In this document: positions 1 to 3,164 of the stretch, piece by piece | Layout: each line of letters begins with the position of its first letter | Position numbering within the stretch: the first letter of the stretch is position 1 | Position numbers and translations under genes: made by a program | NCBI GenBank assembly: GCA_030019485.1 | Contig: JASEEW010000089.1 | Coordinates: 1 to 7,386 of the forward strand | Length of the DNA: 7,386 bases | DNA from: Thermoplasmatales archaeon | GTDB taxonomy: Archaea > Thermoplasmatota > JASEFT01 > JAUWIS01 | Direction: 5' to 3' | Notes under the pieces: model-generated | What the model was told of the DNA's origin: nothing | Databases searched by the model: none | What the model saw: the letters and a program-made list of their open reading frames with translations, nothing else

Positions 1-303
1 TCTTCGCTCTACGATTTCCGTCACATGCCCTGAGTATTTCCGCCTTTTCTTTTTAGCAAGCGCCTTGTAAACTCCACAACCGAAATGTTTTCGGTCGAGA
101 TTTTACGTGGAAATCCATGTTGTGGAGTTTAGTAATCAGGCCTTTCTTCAGATTTGTGTACAGGGCAGGGATGACCAAGACGGCCAGAGATTGCATTTCT
201 CAACAGGGACAGGAGGGCAGGTGCCAACCATATGCCCATATTTTCTTCGCGGCATGAAAACATGAATATGTTTAAGGCAACATAAGTTTTGGCACTTTGC
301 TGT
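1..303. other. Intergenic region downstream of rps15, no recognised gene
   Basis: This stretch lies beyond the rps15 terminator and holds no gene that I recognise. A Cys/Pro-rich frame on the minus strand (148-348) runs through the terminator hairpin and resembles no family I know. A 47-codon minus frame (53-196) and a basic, Lys/Arg-rich minus frame open at the left edge (1-102, only GTG as possible start at 24) are also present but unsupported. The one clear structure is the three-way-junction inverted repeat at 68-131. The region may be a decayed mobile-element remnant, the 5' end of a neighbouring gene, or an untranslated RNA locus; the sequence alone does not decide. Confidence 0.5.
68..131 (+). 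other. Three-way-junction inverted repeat (possible structured RNA or element end)
   Basis: Three stems nest exactly. The outer stem pairs 68-78 with 121-131 (11 bp, perfect). Hairpin 1 pairs 79-85 with 89-95 (7 bp, perfect, loop TGT). Hairpin 2 pairs 105-110 with 115-120 (6 bp, loop AAAT). There are no unpaired bases between the outer stem and either hairpin; only 96-104 is a free linker. Hairpin 2 contains one G-T pair that is a permitted G-U wobble if the plus strand is transcribed but a C-A mismatch on the minus strand, which hints at a plus-strand RNA. It does not match hammerhead or purine-riboswitch core sequences. An IS-end or cruciform role is an alternative. Confidence 0.55.
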
Positions 304-326
304 AAAAAAACACAGGGTAGCCTGTG
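304..326 (-). terminator. Intrinsic-type terminator of the bud32-rps15 operon
   Basis: On the minus strand a perfect 6-bp stem (CACAGG at 326-321, loop CTAC, CCTGTG at 316-311) is followed directly by seven T residues (310-304). It begins 34 nt after the rps15 stop codon, the expected place for the end of the operon. Archaeal RNA polymerase terminates at T-tracts and does not need the hairpin, so the bacterial look is notable but the T-tract alone would suffice. Confidence 0.75.
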
Positions 327-359
327 GCTCAGTGCAGATTTGTGTCATCTACAGATGTT

Positions 360-818
360 TTACCTGCTCAGCAGCAGTCTTGCATTTTCCAGGGAATAGT
401 TCCAGTCATCTGGCAGAACATTGGTTTTTTTGTAGTATCTTACAAGACGTCTGATTTTTGATTCAATGAGCGCTAAACCCCTTTTGTTTGAGAAGTCCTT
501 TGGGTTTGATGCTAAATGATCTGAAAGATTAACAGCCTTTTTTATAAGACCTCTTAAATCGGTTGGGATCTCAGATTTTATATTGTTTTCCTCCAGTATT
601 TTTGTTATGTTTTTTCCTGTTATGAGTTTCGTATCAGGGACAGCATACTGGTCTCTGAGTATTGTACCTATGACAGGCGGGGGGTTCCCAGCCTTTGCAA
701 GTCTGACAACAGTATCAGTTATCTCCTTTTCTGACATAGCAACCCATGCAGGTTTTTCTTTCACCATGGGCCTCCTTGAGCCTGATTTCCCTTTTCTTCT
801 AGCATGCATTCTCGCCAT
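360..818 (-). CDS. rps15: 30S ribosomal protein S15 (archaeal/S13e type)
   Basis: The product is a small-subunit ribosomal protein that binds the central domain of 16S rRNA. The 152-aa length and the N-terminal MARMHARRKGKSGSRRP are characteristic of the archaeal/eukaryotic form, which carries an extension of about 60 residues before the S15 core found in bacteria (about 89 aa). The core here includes the LIESKIRRLVRYYKKTNVLP segment (residues 117-136) and the WNYSLENARLLL C-terminus. The ATG at 818 is preceded by a GGTGA-containing ribosome binding site and is the only start giving the conserved N-terminus. The first 20 bp overlap the end of the upstream membrane-protein gene, so the two are probably translationally coupled. 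It is the last gene of the minus-strand operon and is followed by a terminator. Confidence 0.97.
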   Translation of the reverse strand: MARMHARRKGKSGSRRPMVKEKPAWVAMSEKEITDTVVRLAKAGNPPPVIGTILRDQYAVPDTKLITGKNITKILEENNIKSEIPTDLRGLIKKAVNLSDHLASNPKDFSNKRGLALIESKIRRLVRYYKKTNVLPDDWNYSLENARLLLSR

Positions 819-1545
819 GTTTTTTCACCCTTAAACATTCTGTATTTGACAGAAACTCATCATGGGTCATGGTGTTCTTATAATTTTCCCAGCATTCCTC
901 CTGCTTGTCACAGAGCAGACAGCTTCTGCCAATAAATGTCCTCATATTCAAAATTTCTGTTTCGTTCAGGGGTATGAAGGTATCCGCGTATATCGCCCCA
1001 GATACCTCCTTTGGGTACGGGATAATGTTGTAGTTCTCAGGAATAACATCCTGCTCCAGTTCGGGTTCAGGGGGGATTGCCTCCTCCAATACCTCAACCT
1101 GGGGCAAAATACCGGTTTCTTCAGCAGCAGCCACCCCTGATTCTGCAGGTATCTGCTCAACTGCTTCAACCCTGGGGTGTGCTTCTGTTTCCATAGCCTC
1201 AATACCTGCTCCTTCAGCAAGGGCTGATTCTAGGGGTGGAGGCTCTAAAGCCTCCGCAGGCATTTCTGTTTCCACAGCCTCAACAGTAACAGGTTTTTTT
1301 TCCTTTTTTTCTTCCTCATACTCTATTTTTCTTCCTGCAGGTGTGAACAGTATCATTATCACGATAAAGGCAATGAATATTGCTGAGCCGATGTATAACC
1401 AGGTGTCAAAACCAAAATACTCATATGCCTTTGCGAAGCCAAAGGTTTTGTCGAGAGCGAGAAGAACAACCCATGCAGTATATACTGTTGCAATAATTGG
1501 TATGAGCCAAGGCCAGAATGGTTTTTTTATGTGTTTCTGCTCCAT
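799..1545 (-). CDS. Two-helix membrane protein with acidic Pro/Glu linker and cysteine-rich C-terminal domain
   Basis: I do not recognise the family of this 248-aa protein. Residues about 11-31 (WPWLIPIIATVYTAWVVLLAL) and 48-67 (TWLYIGSAIFIAFIVIMILF) form two membrane helices. Residues about 75-175 are a low-complexity Glu/Pro/Ala/Val-rich linker, probably disordered. The C-terminus (about 195-248) is a compact domain with five cysteines: C209-x2-C212-x5-C218, C237 and C248, which could bind zinc or an Fe-S cluster. The short N-terminal tail is basic (KHIKK), so by the positive-inside rule both ends, and the Cys domain, probably face the cytoplasm. The gene follows the rdgB-like gene by 27 bp and overlaps rps15 by 20 bp, placing it firmly in the operon. 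No clear Shine-Dalgarno precedes the ATG; a TTAATTA box about 28 nt upstream might give an internal leaderless promoter. The function is unknown. Confidence 0.85.
   Translation of the reverse strand: MEQKHIKKPFWPWLIPIIATVYTAWVVLLALDKTFGFAKAYEYFGFDTWLYIGSAIFIAFIVIMILFTPAGRKIEYEEEKKEKKPVTVEAVETEMPAEALEPPPLESALAEGAGIEAMETEAHPRVEAVEQIPAESGVAAAEETGILPQVEVLEEAIPPEPELEQDVIPENYNIIPYPKEVSGAIYADTFIPLNETEILNMRTFIGRSCLLCDKQEECWENYKNTMTHDEFLSNTECLRVKKHGENAC
825..832 (-). promoter_or_regulatory. Ribosome binding site of rps15
   Basis: AAGGGTGA on the minus strand sits 6 nt before the rps15 ATG and matches the archaeal GGTGA consensus. It lies inside the coding sequence of the upstream membrane-protein gene, so rps15 can be translated from its own site within the shared transcript. 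Confidence 0.75.
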
Positions 1546-1572
1546 TAAGATTAGTATGCTATTACGTAGTAA

Positions 1573-2112
1573 TTAACTTTTCTGAATGTGTTTAACAAGT
1601 TTTGTTAGCGCGTTTCCTCTATGCGAATAAATATTTTTTTCCCCTATGTCCATTTGAGCAAATGTTTTATCACTGTTTTTTGGTATAAATATTGGGTCAT
1701 AACCAAACCCCTTTTTTCCGCTCATCCTGGTTGATATCCTTCCCTCGCATATTCCTTCAAACATCTTTGTTTCCCCATCATAGTAACCGATTGCTGATTT
1801 AAAAACCGCGTTTCTGTTTTTTTCATTTTTCATTAGTTTCAGTATTCCTTTACATCCAATTTTATTGAATACATATTTTGAGAATGGTCCTGGAAAGTTA
1901 TTCAAGACGTCTATGAACAGCCCTGAGTCCTCAATGAAAAAAGGTTTCCTGATTTTTTCTTTCAGAAATTCTATGCCATAAACAACAATCTCACCTAGGT
2001 TCTCAGACCTTATTTCAGGATAATCAAAACTTTTCTGCTCAATATTTTTTATTTTCTTTTCCGCTTCAGAAAACTTTCCCTTGTTCGATGTTACAAAAAA
2101 TATTTTATGCAT
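1573..2112 (-). CDS. rdgB: XTP/dITP pyrophosphatase (RdgB/HAM1/ITPase family)
   Basis: The enzyme hydrolyses non-canonical purine nucleoside triphosphates (dITP, ITP, XTP) to monophosphate and PPi in the cytoplasm, keeping deaminated purines out of nucleic acids. The 179-aa protein has the whole family signature: SNKGKF (9-14) for phosphate binding, FIEDSGLFID (59-68) with acidic residues E61/D62 for metal and base catalysis, GFGYDPIF (135-142), and SHRGNAL (163-169) for base recognition. Length is normal (180-200 aa). I chose ATG 2112 because MHKIFFVTSN is the usual start and GAGGGG lies 5 nt upstream; a GTG at 2127 would add five residues. The start overlaps the end of bud32 by 8 bp, indicating coupling. 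Association of HAM1-type, KEOPS and rps15 genes is, to my knowledge, recurrent in archaea. Confidence 0.95.
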   Translation of the reverse strand: MHKIFFVTSNKGKFSEAEKKIKNIEQKSFDYPEIRSENLGEIVVYGIEFLKEKIRKPFFIEDSGLFIDVLNNFPGPFSKYVFNKIGCKGILKLMKNEKNRNAVFKSAIGYYDGETKMFEGICEGRISTRMSGKKGFGYDPIFIPKNSDKTFAQMDIGEKNIYSHRGNALTKLVKHIQKS

Positions 2113-2710
2113 ACCTGCCCCTCTCACTTATCTCATGCATCCTTTTCACAGCCATGCCTTTTTTATCATACGGTTTATAGGAATCAAGCACATAGCCAAA
2201 TGCATCTACTTCTGAATGCGCGCCCTCAAAACCCTCCATCATGACATGCAGGTCAACACCTTTTACCTCCACTTCACTGTTTTTTTCTCCCAGCCCAAAA
2301 TCAATGAAAAATATTTTATCATTCAAAAGAATCATGTTTGATGTTGTGAGGTCACCATGGATTATGCTGTCAGCATGCATTTTTCCAACGGACTCACCTA
2401 TTTTATGGCATATTTTTTTTCTCTCATTTTCAGAAACATTGTTGAGTATGTCCTTTATCCTTTTTCCGTTTATGTACTGCATTATTATCATGCATTCATC
2501 AACATTGACATCATAGATAACAGGGGTGGAAACACCGCATTTTTTCACCTCAGAGATAAGGCGTGCCTCAGATTTAGTCCTGCTTTTCCTTAAAATATCA
2601 TCTATCTCTCTGTTTCTGTATGTTTTTGGAACCCTCCATTTTGCTATTGCCTTCCTTCCAAGAAACTCTGTTAGATGGATTTCTGCCTCAGCACCCCTTT
2701 TGAACAACAT
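2105..2710 (-). CDS. bud32: KEOPS complex kinase/ATPase Bud32 (stand-alone)
   Basis: Bud32 is the small RIO-like kinase of the KEOPS complex. With Kae1, Cgi121 and Pcc1 it supports transfer of threonylcarbamoyl to A37 of ANN-decoding tRNAs (t6A); its ATPase activity is required. The 201-aa protein shows every hallmark: GAEAEIHL (6-13), the K24 segment AKWRVPKTYR, RTKSEARL with E48, GVSTPVIYDV (59-68), catalytic IHGDLTTSN (117-125; D120, N125), metal-binding DFG (137-139), and the C-terminal basic tail ERGRY. Many euryarchaea fuse Bud32 to Kae1; here it is free and Kae1 is not in the window. The ATG at 2710 gives the expected N-terminus, lacks a Shine-Dalgarno, and has a weak TATA-like box 26-30 nt upstream, so it may be leaderless. 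It is the first gene of the operon. Confidence 0.97.
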   Translation of the reverse strand: MLFKRGAEAEIHLTEFLGRKAIAKWRVPKTYRNREIDDILRKSRTKSEARLISEVKKCGVSTPVIYDVNVDECMIIMQYINGKRIKDILNNVSENERKKICHKIGESVGKMHADSIIHGDLTTSNMILLNDKIFFIDFGLGEKNSEVEVKGVDLHVMMEGFEGAHSEVDAFGYVLDSYKPYDKKGMAVKRMHEISERGRYA

Positions 2711-2734
2711 AACAGTACATGTAGGGATATGGGG

Positions 2735-2746
2735 GGATAAAAGGTT
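2735..2746 (-). promoter_or_regulatory. Candidate TATA box of the bud32 operon
   Basis: On the minus strand CCTTTTATCC is centred about 28 nt before the bud32 ATG, the spacing expected if the transcript starts at or next to the start codon. The match to the archaeal TTTATATA consensus is weak, and the site lies at the edge of the heptamer array, so promoter and repeat overlap. This is positional inference only. Confidence 0.3.
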
Positions 2747-2867
2747 TAAGGTTTAAAGGTGTAAGGTAATAGAGGTTTAAGGTGTAAAGTATAGGGTTTA
2801 AGGGGATAAGCCCTGTCCACTTACAACTTACCACTTACACCTGTTTCACTTACACCTTACAACTTAA
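2741..2867. repeat. Degenerate heptamer array with inverted halves
   Basis: From 2741 to about 2808 the plus strand carries tandem, roughly 7-bp units of the form AGGTTTA or AGGTGTA (2742-2748, 2749-2755, 2757-2763, 2773-2779, 2780-2786, plus diverged copies). From 2818 to 2867 the complementary units appear (CACTTAC, AACTTAC, CACTTAC, ACCTTAC, AACTTAA). The two halves can pair in long imperfect stems, for example 2778-2787 with 2850-2859 (10 bp) and 2757-2765 with 2834-2842 (9 bp), and the apex is GGG-ATAAG-CCC at 2803-2813. It lies between the stop of the Cys-rich mini-ORF and the bud32 start. It could be a transcriptional attenuator or terminator, a protein-binding array, or a dispersed genomic repeat. 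Confidence 0.75.
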
Positions 2868-2977
2868 TGCTCGCAATGCCTGCATTCCATACTGTGCCAT
2901 TTCTGTATGCATAAAAAATAGTAATGTTTTGTTTTTTGGTTTGTGCACAGGTCTTTTTCATTCATCCATCTGCACAT
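2864..2977 (-). CDS. 37-aa cysteine-rich miniprotein
   Basis: I do not know the family, but the case for translation is good. The ATG is preceded at 5 nt by AAGGAGGG, the strongest Shine-Dalgarno in the window. The product has five cysteines, C2, C11, C23, C32 and C35, ending MECRHCEH, plus two Trp and paired Tyr (HYYFLC). The layout C-x8-C-x11-C-x8-C-x2-C with nearby His is typical of a small metal-binding (zinc or Fe-S) fold. It starts 2 nt after the stop of the 27-codon ORF upstream, so the two are probably coupled. The TAA stop falls within the outer edge of the heptamer array. It is divergent from the STAND regulator gene. Role is unknown; a sensor, effector or regulator partner is conceivable. 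Confidence 0.6.
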   Translation of the reverse strand: MCRWMNEKDLCTNQKTKHYYFLCIQKWHSMECRHCEH

Positions 2978-2979
2978 GT

Positions 2980-3063
2980 TTACCCTCCTTTTCTGTGCTT
3001 CTTCCTTTCAGTCTTCAGCCATTTGTCAATCTCTGCTAAAGTTTTGTCTGTCCTTCCATTCAT
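2980..3063 (-). CDS. 27-aa basic miniprotein, first of a two-gene mini-operon
   Basis: This short ORF encodes a charged peptide beginning MNGRTDKTLAEIDKWLKTE and ending in a Lys/Arg/His-rich tail (RKKHRKGG). Its central part should form an amphipathic helix. The ATG at 3063 has no Shine-Dalgarno but lies about 27 nt from the middle of the AT-rich box at 3085-3095, fitting a leaderless message. Its final codons supply the ribosome binding site of the next ORF. The same frame stays open upstream to a TAG at about 3118, and the upstream translation also looks protein-like (YPTNPYIIIPYNNVW), so the real gene may be longer, broken, or start at a non-standard codon. No family recognised. Confidence 0.45.
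   Translation of the reverse strand: MNGRTDKTLAEIDKWLKTERKKHRKGG
2983..2990 (-). promoter_or_regulatory. Shine-Dalgarno site of the Cys-rich mini-ORF
   Basis: AAGGAGGG on the minus strand, 5 nt before the ATG at 2977, is formed by the last codons (AAA-GGA-GGG) of the preceding mini-ORF. An almost perfect complement to the 16S rRNA 3' end at the correct spacing is hard to explain unless the downstream ORF is translated. Confidence 0.65.
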
Positions 3064-3084
3064 CCAAACATTATTATACGGTAT

Positions 3085-3095
3085 GATTATATATG
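3085..3095. promoter_or_regulatory. Candidate bidirectional TATA element
   Basis: ATTATATAT (3086-3094) reads as a TATA-like box on both strands. Towards the minus strand it is centred about 27 nt from the ATG of the 27-codon ORF, which predicts a leaderless transcript. Towards the plus strand it predicts a start near 3116 and a leader of about 50 nt for the STAND gene, which does have a ribosome binding site. Shared use is inference; the palindrome at 3104-3113 is an alternative plus-strand box. Confidence 0.5.
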
Positions 3096-3103
3096 GGTTT
3101 GTG

Positions 3104-3113
3104 GGATATATCC
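3104..3113. promoter_or_regulatory. Perfect 10-bp palindrome GGATATATCC, candidate operator
   Basis: This palindrome lies between the shared TATA-like element and the STAND gene start, near the predicted plus-strand transcription start. A dimeric winged-helix protein bound here could block or steer initiation, and autoregulation by the adjacent regulator is an obvious possibility. It could also simply be a second TATA box. A 10-bp AT-centred palindrome can arise by chance. Confidence 0.35.
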
Positions 3114-3154
3114 AGTCCTGCTATGCACTAGCATGCGCCACATTCCACAGTGAC

Positions 3155-3159
3155 GGTGA
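3155..3159 (+). promoter_or_regulatory. Ribosome binding site that fixes the STAND gene start
   Basis: GGTGA sits 5 nt before the ATG at 3165, closely like the rps15 site (GGTGA followed by an A-run and the ATG). It favours ATG 3165 over the in-frame GTG codons at 3150 and 3156, the latter of which overlaps the site itself. Confidence 0.7.
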
Positions 3160-3164
3160 AAAAA

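Noticed and set aside
68..131. Hammerhead ribozyme or purine riboswitch as identity of the three-way junction
   Set aside because: The conserved core sequences (CUGAUGA/GAAA or the purine-riboswitch junction bases) are absent and the junction has almost no unpaired residues.
148..348. 66-codon Cys/Pro-rich minus-strand frame downstream of rps15
   Set aside because: It contains the hairpin and T7 of the operon terminator, has no ribosome binding site, and resembles no family I know.
862..1140. Plus-strand frame opposite the membrane-protein gene
   Set aside because: It is antisense to a gene with clear membrane helices and operon context; composition reflects the complement of the Glu/Pro-rich linker.
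2113..2127. GTG start adding five residues to the pyrophosphatase
   Set aside because: The GAGGGG ribosome binding site would lie inside the extension, and the family starts at the MHKIFFVTSN position.
2741..2867. CRISPR array or telomere-like repeat
   Set aside because: Units are about 7 bp with no spacers, are degenerate, and invert midway; no CRISPR repeat of 24-40 bp is present.
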